A DNA stretch of 27,912 nucleotides. Origin: PUPG01 sp031323845 (lineage in GTDB: Bacteria; Bacteroidota; Bacteroidia; Bacteroidales; UBA7960). The notes beneath the pieces are model-generated. The model had not been told where the DNA came from. It did no database searches and saw nothing but the letters and a program-made list of their open reading frames with translations. Numbering within the stretch: position 1 is the first letter of the stretch; the number at the start of each line of letters is the position of its first letter. Below are positions 1 to 8,524 of the stretch, piece after piece. Location of the stretch: assembly GCA_031323845.1 (NCBI GenBank), contig JAVIYP010000037.1, positions 1 through 27,912 on the forward strand. Direction: 5' to 3'. The position numbers and the translations under genes are program-made.

Positions 1-86
1 AGGTTGTTGACAAAACGTGTCACCAGGGTGTCGTTGAACCTTGGATCGGGAAGCAAAATGCGCTTTTTTGGTTTTGATTTTCTCAT
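1..86 (-). CDS. rpsG: 30S ribosomal protein S7, N-terminal fragment (cut by window edge)
   Basis: Only the first 28 or so codons lie in the window. The reading runs leftwards from an ATG at 86-84 and begins MRKSKPKKRILLPDPRFND, the conserved basic start of bacterial S7 in Bacteroidota. S7 binds the 3' major domain of 16S rRNA and nucleates assembly of the small-subunit head. It starts 31 nt downstream of the rpsL stop codon on the same strand, the usual rpsL-rpsG order of the str operon, in which fusA normally follows outside the window. It is almost certainly co-transcribed from the rpsL promoter. Confidence 0.93.
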   Translation of the reverse strand, partial: MRKSKPKKRILLPDPRFNDTLVTRFVNN

Positions 87-117
87 AATGCTATAAAATA
101 TCGTTTGCTTCTAAGTC

Positions 118-498
118 TTAATTTTTAGCCTTGGGTCTTTTGGTGCCATATTTGGACCTGCGCTGGTTGCGGCCTTCAACACCACTCGTGTCCAGGGCTC
201 CCCGGATGATGTGATATCGAACGCCGGGCAAATCCTTTACCCTTCCACCACGCAGCAACACAATGGAGTGCTCCTGCAAGTTATGGCCTTCTCCGGGAAT
301 GTAAGCATTCACTTCCTTACCGTTGGTCAGCCTGACCCTGGCCACCTTGCGCATGGCAGAGTTTGGCTTCTTCGGCGTGGTGGTGTAAACACGTACACAT
401 ACACCCCGGCGTTGCGGACATGAATCCAGAGCCGGAGACTTGCTTTTATACGTTACTTTTTTGCGCCCCTTGCGAACCAATTGCTGAATTGTTGGCAT
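118..498 (-). CDS. rpsL: 30S ribosomal protein S12
   Basis: The product is 126 aa, a normal length for S12. It carries the family hallmarks: PTIQQLVRKGR at the N-terminus, the TTPKKPNSAMRKVARVRL loop and the GGRVKDLPGVRYHIIRG block. S12 sits at the decoding centre of the 30S subunit and controls tRNA selection fidelity. The lysines whose substitution gives streptomycin resistance in other bacteria (in PKKPNS and in GRVKDLPG) are both present, so nothing here suggests that kind of resistance. The gene is first in the str operon with rpsG 31 nt behind. A promoter matching the Bacteroidota consensus lies about 70 nt upstream, leaving a 5' leader of roughly 65 nt. Confidence 0.98.
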   Translation of the reverse strand: MPTIQQLVRKGRKKVTYKSKSPALDSCPQRRGVCVRVYTTTPKKPNSAMRKVARVRLTNGKEVNAYIPGEGHNLQEHSIVLLRGGRVKDLPGVRYHIIRGALDTSGVEGRNQRRSKYGTKRPKAKN

Positions 499-570
499 GT
501 TTCAATCTCTGTTTATGTAAAAACTTCGTTTTTATTTATTTAAATAATTCTTTTCCGATTTTTGGGAGTG

Positions 571-600
571 CAAAGGTAGAAGTTATTTTTGGAAAACCAA
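571..600 (-). promoter_or_regulatory. Bacteroidota-type promoter of the str operon
   Basis: On the minus strand TTG (600-598) is followed by 19 nt and then TACCTTTG (578-571). This agrees with the phylum's primary promoter, a TTTG-like -33 and TAnnTTTG -7 separated by about 19-21 nt. Transcription should begin near 564, about 65 nt before the rpsL ATG. A second TACCTTTG lies at 689-682 in the same orientation but has no good -33 partner, so it is at most an accessory promoter. Confidence 0.7.
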
Positions 601-1073
601 TACAGTTTAAGAAATAATTTCTCCAATGCCGTGATTTTTCCTGCAATAAGCAGAAAGACCACACCCGCATTTTAAGGGGCACAAAGGTAGATATTATTTT
701 TAGATTTTTTTATGAAAAAATGCAGACAAACACAATATTCCGGAAAGGCAGATGCAGCAGAAAAAACCATACATGATGGAAACAACCGCGGATTTATGCC
801 AAGCATCCTGAAAAAAACCATGCAGGGCAAGGTGAGGTCTGCAACAGATAAACACGGATAGCAGAGGTTGGGATGAAGGGAAAAGAGCTTGGCCACATGA
901 CGCCGGAAGTCGCACCGCTAATACACAACAGTGCAGTCCGCAACCTTCAACACCTTGAAGCATCCGCCTTGAAGATCGGCAGCGGGTCGCTGAAACGTTT
1001 CAGCGATGTAAACGGCCTGTCAGGGATCTGAAGGTTCCGGCGCAGACAGTCAACGGGATAGGGTTCGGCATTC
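601..1073. other. Intergenic stretch between the peptidase and str-operon promoter, no gene seen
   Basis: About 470 nt without a credible coding region, tRNA or recognised riboswitch. The short open frames here have no family features. Two things stand out: a second TACCTTTG element on the minus strand at 682-689, and a perfect 20-bp palindrome at 987-1006, listed separately. I see no strong terminator after the peptidase gene, whose stop codon is at 1074. Confidence 0.5.
987..1006. repeat. Perfect 20-bp palindrome
   Basis: The sequence TCGCTGAAACGTTTCAGCGA equals its own reverse complement over all 20 positions. There is no loop and no following T-run on either strand, so it resembles a dimeric protein binding site more than a terminator. 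It lies about 70 nt past the stop codon of the peptidase gene and about 390 nt upstream of the str promoter. The function is unknown. Confidence 0.6.
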
Positions 1074-2159
1074 TTAATATCTGTAAGCTGCCCTTTCCAT
1101 TTCCTTAACATTTTTGAACGGCCTCGGCGGATTAAGATGCCTGGCCAGAAACGTGTAAATCTCAAACCGGATGTCACGTCCCGCTCTGTGATCCATACGG
1201 TCAAAAGAATGCCCTCCGGGGACATCTTCATAAATACGATATTCAAAATCTTTATTATGAGCCTTCAGGGTATTTATCAGGTTTTGCACTTCCAGCACAT
1301 GCACGTCTTCATCAATGGTGTTGGTGTGGATCAGCAGGGGTACCTGCAACTTGTGAGCGTGGTAAACCGGTGAGCGCCTCCGGTATTCCTCAATATTCTC
1401 ATGGACCATCTGACCTATGTGATGATCCGCTGCAAACCAATCCATTTCATATGCAGGCCGCTTGTAACCCATGCGCGCAATCAGATCGCTGACAGGCACG
1501 CCGGCAAAAACAGCCTTGTATGACCTGGGATGTTCAAAAGCCGTCATCAGCGAGATCATCCCCCCGTGGCTCCAGCCGATAAGCCCCACACGCCTCCGGT
1601 CAACAATATCGTAGTTTTCAAGCATCATCAGCATGCTCTCATGGGTGTCCTCATTTTCGAGACCGCCATAATCAATCAGCTTGTGATGCCGTTTGCCATA
1701 ACCGGTACTGCCACGGTATTCCGGAGCCACAACAATGTATTGCTGGGCCATCAGCTCACGGATGATGTGTGTATAATAGGTGTTGAAATCACCATGTACG
1801 CCTCCGTGCGGAAACACCAGCAACGGGTATTTCTTTTTTGGATCAACATCCCGTGGAATGAACACGTAAGTCCAGAACTTAACCGGATTGGCATCTATCA
1901 GTGTGGTGGCCTTGTCAGCACCACGGGGCGGCGGACCGGTCATGAACAACTTGTCCACGTAAGCAACATCGCCAACCACCTTATGCCACATAACATCGTC
2001 GATAGCTTTTTCAAGCACATCAAAACGAAAGCGCAAATCGCGCAGCTCATTTAAAATAACCTCTTGGTTCTTAAGCAATTGCTCGTTAGACACCTGCGAC
2101 CATACCAGGGTGGTCGTAAGCAAAAACGCAAAAAATACAATACCTCGCTTCAGATACAT
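1074..2159 (-). CDS. Exported alpha/beta-hydrolase, S9 prolyl-oligopeptidase-like peptidase
   Basis: The product is 361 aa. Residues 1-21 form a signal peptide (MYLKRG, hydrophobic core, VWSQ), so the protein is probably periplasmic or outer-membrane associated. Residues 25-55 are a short helical segment with heptad character. The catalytic domain covers roughly 95-345. It has an HGG oxyanion segment (118-120), the nucleophile elbow GWSHGG with Ser197, an acidic residue in NTIDEDV (Asp283 or Asp285), and His317 in GGHSF. These match the S9 peptidase C-terminal domain (DPP4/acylaminoacyl-peptidase type). Typical S9 enzymes carry an N-terminal beta-propeller that gates access. Here there is none, so it may act on larger or different substrates, or be an esterase. 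It is divergent from the helicase gene and has only a weak -7 match (TACCTTTA, 2254-2247). Confidence 0.82.
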   Translation of the reverse strand: MYLKRGIVFFAFLLTTTLVWSQVSNEQLLKNQEVILNELRDLRFRFDVLEKAIDDVMWHKVVGDVAYVDKLFMTGPPPRGADKATTLIDANPVKFWTYVFIPRDVDPKKKYPLLVFPHGGVHGDFNTYYTHIIRELMAQQYIVVAPEYRGSTGYGKRHHKLIDYGGLENEDTHESMLMMLENYDIVDRRRVGLIGWSHGGMISLMTAFEHPRSYKAVFAGVPVSDLIARMGYKRPAYEMDWFAADHHIGQMVHENIEEYRRRSPVYHAHKLQVPLLIHTNTIDEDVHVLEVQNLINTLKAHNKDFEYRIYEDVPGGHSFDRMDHRAGRDIRFEIYTFLARHLNPPRPFKNVKEMERAAYRY

Positions 2160-2267
2160 AATATTATGGTTGTTTGAATACTATTTTGGATTTTAAGAAA
2201 AGGTTTCTTCGCTTTTTTTGATGCCCGCGATCGCGTTTCAGGCTGATAAAGGTACGAAGTATTTTTC

Positions 2268-2275
2268 TATCTTTG
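2268..2275 (+). promoter_or_regulatory. -7 element (TATCTTTG) upstream of the helicase gene
   Basis: TATCTTTG matches the Bacteroidota -7 consensus TAnnTTTG and lies about 50 nt before the ATG at 2325. The -33 region is poor, so the assignment rests on the -7 element and position. The interval 2160-2324 also has to drive the divergent peptidase gene. Confidence 0.5.
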
Positions 2276-2324
2276 CAGTCCGATGAAACGCTTACTTACC
2301 CGAACGTATTGATTCTTTGTATTG

Positions 2325-4703
2325 ATGCCGGATTTTATCAAGGAGTTGAATGAAGCCCAGCAGCGCGCTGTAACAACGACTGGGGGCCCTGTGATGGTTA
2401 TTGCCGGGGCCGGCAGCGGCAAAACCCGCGTGCTGACTTACAGGGTAGCTTACCTGTTGCAGCAGGGGGTCTCTCCTTTTCGCATCCTGGCCCTGACCTT
2501 TACCAACAAAGCTGCCCGCGAAATGCGTGAAAGGGTGGCCACACTGATTGACCCCTCTAAAGCTAAAAGCCTTTGGATGGGCACCTTTCATAGTATTTTT
2601 GCCCGGATTCTGCGGGCCGAAGCCAGCAAGCTCGGCTATCCGTCGCAATTCAGCATTTACGATACCGAGGATTCAAAACGCGTCATCAAAAAAATACTGA
2701 AAGAGCAAAACATTGACGACAAAACCTATGCTCCCGGCTTTGTGTTACACCGTATCTCCAATGCCAAAAACAACCTCATTTCCGCCGCGGACTACAATGA
2801 GGATGTTGAAATCCAGAGCGAGGATGTGCAAATGCGCAAACCTAAGCTCGGCCTGATCTACAGCCTGTACCAGCAAAAGCTTCGCAATGCTTCCGCCATG
2901 GACTTCGACGATCTGCTGTTTAATACCAATGTGCTGCTCAGGGACTTTCCTGACGTATTGTACAAATACCAGCAACGCTTTGAATACATCCTGGTTGATG
3001 AGTACCAGGACACGAACTTCTCCCAGTACCTGATCGTGAAAAAGCTTGCCGCGAACAACGAAAATATTTGCGTTGTTGGTGACGATGCCCAAAGCATATA
3101 TGCTTTTCGCGGGGCCAACATCCGGAATATACTGAACTTCAAGAATGACTATCCTGACTATCAACTTTTTAAGCTGGAACAAAATTACCGTTCAACCCGT
3201 CACATTGTATCGGTGGCAAACAGCCTGATAGAGCATAACAAACAGAAAATCCATAAAAAAGTATGGACCAGCAATGAGGCCGGTGAAAAAATCCAGATCA
3301 TCAGCACGGCAACCGAGGGGGAGGAAGCATCATGGGTGGCAAGCCGCATTTTTGAGCTGATACAGCAAAAACGCCTGCCCAACAGTGCCTTTGCCGTTCT
3401 TTACCGCACCAACGCCCAGTCAAGGGCGCTCGAAGAAGCCTTGCGCAGGCTCAATATCAAATACCGCATCTACGGCAGTGTTTCCTTTTATCAGCGTAAG
3501 GAAATCAAAGACGTGTTGTCTTATTTCCGCCTGGTGATCAATCCTCACGACGAAGACGCCTTATTGCGCATCATCAACTTTCCGACACGAGGCATCGGCA
3601 ATACCACCCTAAACAAGCTGATTGTTGCGGCAAATGAAGCCGGAACGCCTTTATGGAATGTGTGCCGGGACCCCGGGGCTTTCAATGTTCAGCTGCATAG
3701 TGGCGCCCTGACAAAACTCAGCGAATTCGTCTTGCTGATTAAAAGTTTTGCCGCAAGGCTTTACAAGCTGAATGCTTATGAATTAGGTGAGCTGATCATC
3801 AACAAATCAGGTATCCGCAGGCTTTATTTTGAAGACGGCAGCCCTGAAAGCATCAACAGAAGGGATAACATTGAGGAGTTGCTGAGCGGACTGAAGGACT
3901 TTTCGCAGCAGCCTGAGCAGCATGGTAACATTTTCACCGGTGAAGCACCACTGCCCGGCGAAGCCATGGACTCACCGGGTGAATCAGAAGCGGAACAGAT
4001 GCCGGATGCGGCAAACGGCATCTTTCGTACGCTGGATGAATTTATGCAGGACATTGCCTTGCTGACCGATGCAGACAGTGAAAGCGAAAACAAGGACGAC
4101 AGGAACGCCGTATCGCTGATGACGGTGCATGCCTCCAAAGGCCTGGAGTTTCCTTATGTTTTTATCACCGGCATGGAAGAAAATCTCTTTCCATCCCAGC
4201 TTTCCATAAATAGTGAAGCGGAACTGGAAGAAGAGCGCAGGTTGTTTTATGTTGCACTTACCAGGGCCATGAAGCAGGCATGGATTGTATATGCAGAAAC
4301 CCGTTTCAGGTATGGCAACTTCAACATGTGTGAACCCAGTCGTTTTCTCGACGAGCTTGATGAACATCTTGTTGACCATATCCTGCCCGGCAGAAAAGGC
4401 CGTAAAAAGATCAGCACCACAGAAAGCTTTGCAGAAAGCATCAAAAAATACAGGAAGCTCAGCACCTTTGACTCCGTAGAATCAGCGAGTCCGGCCCCTG
4501 CTGCGGACGACAGCAGTGGTTACGGCATCATCGACCCGGCACTGCTGCAGGTCGACATGCAGGTAAAGCACCAGCGTTTCGGTCTTGGCCGCATCGTTTC
4601 CATTGAATTGGCAGGACAAAATTCCAGGGCAACCGTAGCGTTCAATGCTGCAGGCAAAAAGCAATTGCTGCTTAAATATGCCCGTTTAAAAATTCTGAGA
4701 TAG
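2325..4703 (+). CDS. uvrD: UvrD/PcrA/Rep-type superfamily 1A DNA helicase
   Basis: The product is 792 aa, a usual length for PcrA/UvrD. This ATP-driven 3'-5' DNA translocase unwinds DNA in nucleotide excision repair and mismatch repair and strips proteins from DNA. All SF1A motifs are visible: Q-motif LNEAQQRAV, Walker A AGAGSGKT (about 27-34), DEYQD box (motif II), GDDAQSIYAFRGA (motif III), QNYRST (motif IV), TVHASKGLEFPYVF (motif V) and YVALTRAM (motif VI). The C-terminus ends with the VKHQRFGLGRIV Tudor-like segment that in PcrA/UvrD contacts RNA polymerase. A TTG codon immediately precedes the ATG; I chose the ATG. The gene stands alone, divergent from the peptidase. Whether it is called uvrD or pcrA is a naming matter in this phylum. 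Confidence 0.95.
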   Translation: MPDFIKELNEAQQRAVTTTGGPVMVIAGAGSGKTRVLTYRVAYLLQQGVSPFRILALTFTNKAAREMRERVATLIDPSKAKSLWMGTFHSIFARILRAEASKLGYPSQFSIYDTEDSKRVIKKILKEQNIDDKTYAPGFVLHRISNAKNNLISAADYNEDVEIQSEDVQMRKPKLGLIYSLYQQKLRNASAMDFDDLLFNTNVLLRDFPDVLYKYQQRFEYILVDEYQDTNFSQYLIVKKLAANNENICVVGDDAQSIYAFRGANIRNILNFKNDYPDYQLFKLEQNYRSTRHIVSVANSLIEHNKQKIHKKVWTSNEAGEKIQIISTATEGEEASWVASRIFELIQQKRLPNSAFAVLYRTNAQSRALEEALRRLNIKYRIYGSVSFYQRKEIKDVLSYFRLVINPHDEDALLRIINFPTRGIGNTTLNKLIVAANEAGTPLWNVCRDPGAFNVQLHSGALTKLSEFVLLIKSFAARLYKLNAYELGELIINKSGIRRLYFEDGSPESINRRDNIEELLSGLKDFSQQPEQHGNIFTGEAPLPGEAMDSPGESEAEQMPDAANGIFRTLDEFMQDIALLTDADSESENKDDRNAVSLMTVHASKGLEFPYVFITGMEENLFPSQLSINSEAELEEERRLFYVALTRAMKQAWIVYAETRFRYGNFNMCEPSRFLDELDEHLVDHILPGRKGRKKISTTESFAESIKKYRKLSTFDSVESASPAPAADDSSGYGIIDPALLQVDMQVKHQRFGLGRIVSIELAGQNSRATVAFNAAGKKQLLLKYARLKILR

Positions 4704-4708
4704 AGAGA

Positions 4709-4741
4709 TTTGCATTGTAATGTAATTATTTTCTATCTTTG
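4709..4741 (+). promoter_or_regulatory. Bacteroidota-type promoter upstream of the DUF4290 gene
   Basis: TTTG (4709-4712), a 21-nt spacer and TATCTTTG (4734-4741) form one of the best -33/-7 matches in the window. It begins just six bases after the helicase stop codon. Predicted initiation near 4748 leaves an unusually long 5' leader of about 208 nt before the ATG at 4956. I see no known riboswitch in this leader. Confidence 0.7.
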
Positions 4742-4955
4742 CAGAAGAATTAGTGACAACCCGGATAAGAGGACAAGAACTCAATTTCCTGACAGCTCCC
4801 AGAGTTTTATTAATGAAGACTAATTTAATCGTTAACATTCTGCCTTCCAGACCAGGTATCCGGCATCACGTACAATGATCATGAGAAGAATGCTTCTCCT
4901 GTTCCCCAGGTACTGCACGATCAATAATCATATTCATATTTCATAATCTTAAGCA

Positions 4956-5579
4956 ATGGAATACAACACTTCGAGATCGAAAATGAATATTTCCGAGTAT
5001 GGAAGAAATATTCAGAAAATGATTGAACAAATCATGGCGGTTGAAGACCGCGAAAAACGAAATCAGATGGCGCGGGCCACTATTAACGTTATGGGCCAGT
5101 TAAACCCGCATCTGCGTGATGTTAACGACTTCAAGCACAAACTTTGGGACCATCTGTTCATCATGTCGGATTTTAAACTGGATGTTGATTCGCCCTACCC
5201 TATTCCTTCGCGCGAAACACTGACGCGCAAACCCGAACCTCTCTCATACAGCAGTAACAACATCCGCTTCATGCATTACGGCAGGTACATTGAGCAGATT
5301 ATCGAAAAGGCCTGTGAGATGGAGGACGGAACTGTTAAAGATGCCCTGGTAAAGCTTATTGCCAACCACCTGAAAAAATCCTACCTTACCTGGAACCGCG
5401 ATGCGGTCAATGACGAAGAAATCGCCGAGCACCTTAACCTGCTGTCAAAAGGCAGGCTGAAACTGGACGAAGACATGAAACTCAACAACACCAACGACAT
5501 CCTTTCAAAAAACAAAAAGAAGAAATACCAGGGGAAACAGGGGAGTTCAAAAAGTCAGCGGAAACATGGCAGCTTCTGA
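4956..5579 (+). CDS. DUF4290 family protein (Bacteroidota-specific, unknown function)
   Basis: The 207-aa product begins MEYNTSRSKMNISEYGRNIQKMIEQ and has the EYGRNIQKM, HLRDVNDFKHKLWDHLF and HYGRYIEQII segments I associate with the DUF4290 family of Bacteroidota. It has no signal peptide or membrane segment, so it is cytoplasmic. The body (about 1-180) is predicted to be helical with two related halves: YGRNIQKMIEQ near residue 15 and YGRYIEQIIEK near 110 look like an internal duplication. The last 25 residues are lysine/serine rich and probably disordered, a possible nucleic-acid contact. The function is not known to me. The gene has its own promoter and is followed 195 nt later by grpE. 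Confidence 0.82.
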   Translation: MEYNTSRSKMNISEYGRNIQKMIEQIMAVEDREKRNQMARATINVMGQLNPHLRDVNDFKHKLWDHLFIMSDFKLDVDSPYPIPSRETLTRKPEPLSYSSNNIRFMHYGRYIEQIIEKACEMEDGTVKDALVKLIANHLKKSYLTWNRDAVNDEEIAEHLNLLSKGRLKLDEDMKLNNTNDILSKNKKKKYQGKQGSSKSQRKHGSF

Positions 5580-5774
5580 TTGCCATGTCTTAATACCCGC
5601 GAGAAATTCCGGGTTATGGTGACCTTGAGCGTCTTTCAGAAAACTATCACACCATTCGTTTGTTTTATTCATTGAAAACGGCAGCGGACCAAAGCTGCCA
5701 AAATGACCTTTTGTAAACTATGGCAAAGCTTTTGTGATTCATGCAAAAGTTTCTAAATAAAATATGTACAGGTA

Positions 5775-6401
5775 ATGAAAAAGAAAGGGAAAACCGGTGC
5801 CGTTGAAGCACAACCTGAAGACGCACAGCAACATAACAACCACGAGGAAGCTCAAAGCCATACCGGCAACAAAGCCGGCGATGCTGCATCTGAGGAAAAA
5901 ACTACCGGTGTAATTAACGAGGAGGTACAAAATGACACCGGCGGCTGTCAGGAAAAGCTGGCACAGCTGCAAAAAAGTCTTGATGAGTGCAACGATAAGT
6001 TTTTGCGGCTTTTCTCTGAGTTCGACAACTACAGGAAGAGGGTAAGCAAAGAGCGTATTGAGTTGACCAAAACCGCATCAGAGTCAATCATAACGTCATT
6101 GCTGCCCGTACTTGACGACCTGGAGAGGGCTGCCGGCATGGAAGCCGCCATGGCGGGCAAAGAGGCTGAGAAAGAAGGAATCAGGTTAATATACAACAAA
6201 TTCAAGTCAACGTTAAGGCAAAAGGGAGTTGAAGAGATTGCTTCGATTGGAGAAGATTTCAACACCGACTACCATGATGCCATCACACATATACCCGCAA
6301 CAGACAAGAAGCAAAAAGGCAAGGTTGTTGAAGAAGTGCAGAAGGGTTACCTGCTGAATGGAAAAGTGATACGCTACGCGCGGGTAGTTGTAGCCAATTA
6401 A
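5775..6401 (+). CDS. grpE: GrpE, nucleotide exchange factor of DnaK
   Basis: The 208-aa protein releases ADP from DnaK so that the Hsp70 cycle can continue. Residues 1-60 are acidic, Gln/Asn/His-rich and likely disordered. A coiled coil follows (about 60-120, containing EFDNYRKRVSKER), then LLPVLDDLERA. The C-terminal beta domain has GVEEI, FNTDYHDAI and VVEEVQKGYLLNGKVIRYARVVVAN, the GrpE signature. It is 8 nt upstream of dnaJ and clearly in an operon with it. dnaK is not in the window, and I see no CIRCE operator in the 195 nt upstream, so heat-shock control through HrcA is not supported here. Confidence 0.96.
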   Translation: MKKKGKTGAVEAQPEDAQQHNNHEEAQSHTGNKAGDAASEEKTTGVINEEVQNDTGGCQEKLAQLQKSLDECNDKFLRLFSEFDNYRKRVSKERIELTKTASESIITSLLPVLDDLERAAGMEAAMAGKEAEKEGIRLIYNKFKSTLRQKGVEEIASIGEDFNTDYHDAITHIPATDKKQKGKVVEEVQKGYLLNGKVIRYARVVVAN

Positions 6402-6409
6402 GTTAAGGT

Positions 6410-7561
6410 ATGTCAAAAAAAGATTATTACGAGGTCTTAGGTGTTTCACGGGATGCCCGGCCGGAAGAAATTAAAAAGGCTTACCGCCAGAAAGCGCTGA
6501 AGTACCATCCGGACAAGAATCCGGGTGATGCCACGGCGGAAGCACGTTTCAAGGAGGCTGCCGAAGCCTATGAGGTGCTGAGCAACCCTGAGAAAAAGTC
6601 ACGATATGACCAGTTTGGTCATGCCGGTATGGGCAATAATTTTGGCGGCGGGTTCAGCGGCGGCATGTCCATGGAAGATATCTTCAGCCAGTTTGGAGAT
6701 ATATTCGGAGGTGCTTTCGGCGGGGGGTTCAGTGGTTTTGGAGGCAGCAGCAGGAGCGGCAGAAGGGTCAACAAAGGATCGAACCTGCGCATTAAAGTAA
6801 AGCTCAGCCTTGAAGACATCCTTAAAGGGGCTGATAAAAAAATCAAGGTCAACAAATACGTGGCGTGTTCGCCGTGCAACGGCACTGGAGCCAAAGACGG
6901 GAAGGCTTTTCGCAGCTGCTCGACCTGTGGCGGAGCAGGCAGGGTAACGCGGGTCACCAATACCTTCCTCGGGCAAATGCAAACCACCAGTACCTGTCCG
7001 CAGTGTGGTGGTGAAGGGCAAACCATAGAAGATAAATGTTCGTCATGCTATGGCAACGGCATCGTTAAACATGAGGAGGTGATCAGCATCAACATTCCTG
7101 CCGGCGTTCAGGAAGGCATGCAACTGTCGTTGAGCGGTAAAGGGAATGCAGCCCCCCGGGGTGGCATACCCGGTGACCTTATCGTACTCATTGAAGAGCT
7201 CCCCCACGAGAAGCTCATACGCGACAACATGAACCTGCTCTACGACCACTACATCAGTTTTCCGGAAGCTGTGCTGGGCACAAACATTGAAGTACCCACA
7301 CTGGAAGGCAAGGCCAGGATCAAGATTGAACCCGGCACACAAAGCGGCAAAGTGCTCAGGCTCAAGGGTAAAGGACTGCCTTCGGTGAATGCTTACGGGC
7401 GTGGCGACCTGCTGGTGAATATCAACATATGGACCCCTCAGACCGTGAATGCCGACGAAAAGGAGATGCTCACAAAAATGCAGGAGTCAAACAACTTCAC
7501 CCCTAAACCCAAAAAAAGCGACAAAAGCTTTTTTGAAAGAATGAAAGACGTCTTCAACTAA
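6410..7561 (+). CDS. dnaJ: DnaJ, Hsp40 co-chaperone
   Basis: The 383-aa protein delivers unfolded clients to DnaK and stimulates its ATPase. The domain order is complete. The J domain (1-70) has HPD at 33-35. The Gly/Phe-rich linker spans about 75-118. The zinc-binding region has four CxxCxGxG repeats at about 153-160 (CSPCNGTG), 170-177 (CSTCGGAG), 196-203 (CPQCGGEG) and 210-217 (CSSCYGNG). The C-terminal substrate-binding domains follow to the end. All eight zinc cysteines are present. It sits between grpE (8 nt) and the ABC ATPase gene (12 nt) on the same strand, so the transporter may be co-expressed with the chaperones. Confidence 0.97.
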   Translation: MSKKDYYEVLGVSRDARPEEIKKAYRQKALKYHPDKNPGDATAEARFKEAAEAYEVLSNPEKKSRYDQFGHAGMGNNFGGGFSGGMSMEDIFSQFGDIFGGAFGGGFSGFGGSSRSGRRVNKGSNLRIKVKLSLEDILKGADKKIKVNKYVACSPCNGTGAKDGKAFRSCSTCGGAGRVTRVTNTFLGQMQTTSTCPQCGGEGQTIEDKCSSCYGNGIVKHEEVISINIPAGVQEGMQLSLSGKGNAAPRGGIPGDLIVLIEELPHEKLIRDNMNLLYDHYISFPEAVLGTNIEVPTLEGKARIKIEPGTQSGKVLRLKGKGLPSVNAYGRGDLLVNINIWTPQTVNADEKEMLTKMQESNNFTPKPKKSDKSFFERMKDVFN

Positions 7562-7573
7562 CATGGCAGCCAA

Positions 7574-8524
7574 ATGAATCAGCTTATAAAGGCAGAAAAC
7601 GTTACCAAGCAATACGTCAACCACAGAGCCCTGGACCGGTTAAGTATGACCGTGCCGGAACAAAGCATTTTCGGGCTGTTAGGACCGAATGGTGCCGGAA
7701 AGACGACCCTGATACGCATCATCAATCAAATCATCGGACCTGATGAGGGACGCATTTATTTTGAACATGATGTGCTGAAGCCAAAACACATCCATCAAAT
7801 AGGCTATCTGCCCGAAGAACGAGGTCTTTACAAGAAAATGAAGGTGGGTGAACAGGCGCTTTACCTGGCCCAGCTGAAAGGCCTCTCGGCGCATGATGCG
7901 AAAAAAAGACTGAAGGAATGGTTTGAGAAATTCGACCTCATGAACTGGTGGAACAAGAAAGTCGAAGAGTTATCCAAAGGTATGCAGCAAAAAGTCCAGT
8001 TCATTATTACCGTGCTGCACCAACCCCGGCTTCTCATTTTTGATGAGCCTTTCAGCGGCTTTGACCCCATCAACGTAAACCTGCTGAAAGACGAAATCCT
8101 GTCGTTAAGAAAAAACGGTGCCACCATTATCTTTTCAACACACAACATGGCTTCGGTTGAAGAGCTTTGTGATCATATTGCACTGATTCATCAATCAAAA
8201 AAAATTCTTGAAGGCACAGTGGTGCAAATAAAAAAAGACCATGCCAGCCATATTTTCGAGGCAGATCTTGCCGGGATGAAGCAACCGCTCAGGAACATTC
8301 TTGACAGAAGATTTCACCTCATCAGCGAAAAAGCGGACAACGGCACCAGCACCGCACGGATACAGATCAAAGACCAATCGAGCCCGAATGAACTCCTCGG
8401 CGCGCTGATGGCCGAAGCGGAAATAGTGTCGTTTAAAGAATTGACTCCCAGCATGAATGACATATTTATAAAACATGTTACCGGAAAGTATCCGATGGAA
8501 AACAACGTCAATCAACAGGATTGA
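7574..8524 (+). CDS. ABC transporter ATP-binding protein, NatA-like
   Basis: The product is a 316-aa ABC ATPase. It has Walker A GPNGAGKT (37-44), a signature variant LSKGMQQ (133-139), Walker B LLIFDEPF (153-160) with the catalytic Glu, a D-loop SGFD and the H-loop His190 (STHNM). After about residue 215 a C-terminal extension resembles the DUF4162 domain of NatA-type exporters. The signature has Lys where most have Gly (LSGGQ), a change common in this subfamily (LSKGM). The ATG starts 12 nt after the dnaJ stop. With the downstream permease it should form an ABC-2 exporter. In Bacillus NatAB exports sodium; the substrate here cannot be told from sequence. Confidence 0.92.
   Translation: MNQLIKAENVTKQYVNHRALDRLSMTVPEQSIFGLLGPNGAGKTTLIRIINQIIGPDEGRIYFEHDVLKPKHIHQIGYLPEERGLYKKMKVGEQALYLAQLKGLSAHDAKKRLKEWFEKFDLMNWWNKKVEELSKGMQQKVQFIITVLHQPRLLIFDEPFSGFDPINVNLLKDEILSLRKNGATIIFSTHNMASVEELCDHIALIHQSKKILEGTVVQIKKDHASHIFEADLAGMKQPLRNILDRRFHLISEKADNGTSTARIQIKDQSSPNELLGALMAEAEIVSFKELTPSMNDIFIKHVTGKYPMENNVNQQD

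Noticed and set aside
118..498. Streptomycin-resistance change in S12
   Set aside because: The lysines at both classical positions are present.
947..1246. 99-codon frame overlapping the peptidase 3' end, considered as a frameshifted extension
   Set aside because: The peptidase domain is already complete after His317 and its final helix, and the overlapping frame shows no hydrolase features.
2226..2235. Palindrome CGCGATCGCG between the peptidase and helicase genes
   Set aside because: Only 10 bp and unsupported by further symmetry or repeats; expected occasionally by chance.
4813..4946. Two overlapping mini-ORFs (21 and 23 codons, ATGA overlap) in the DUF4290 leader
   Set aside because: Short enough to arise by chance; no family similarity, no start-site evidence, and composition like noncoding DNA. 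A leader-peptide role cannot be supported.
5580..5774. CIRCE/HrcA heat-shock operator upstream of grpE
   Set aside because: No TTAGCACTC-N9-GAGTGCTAA or close variant is present; the local short inverted repeats are AT-rich and weak.
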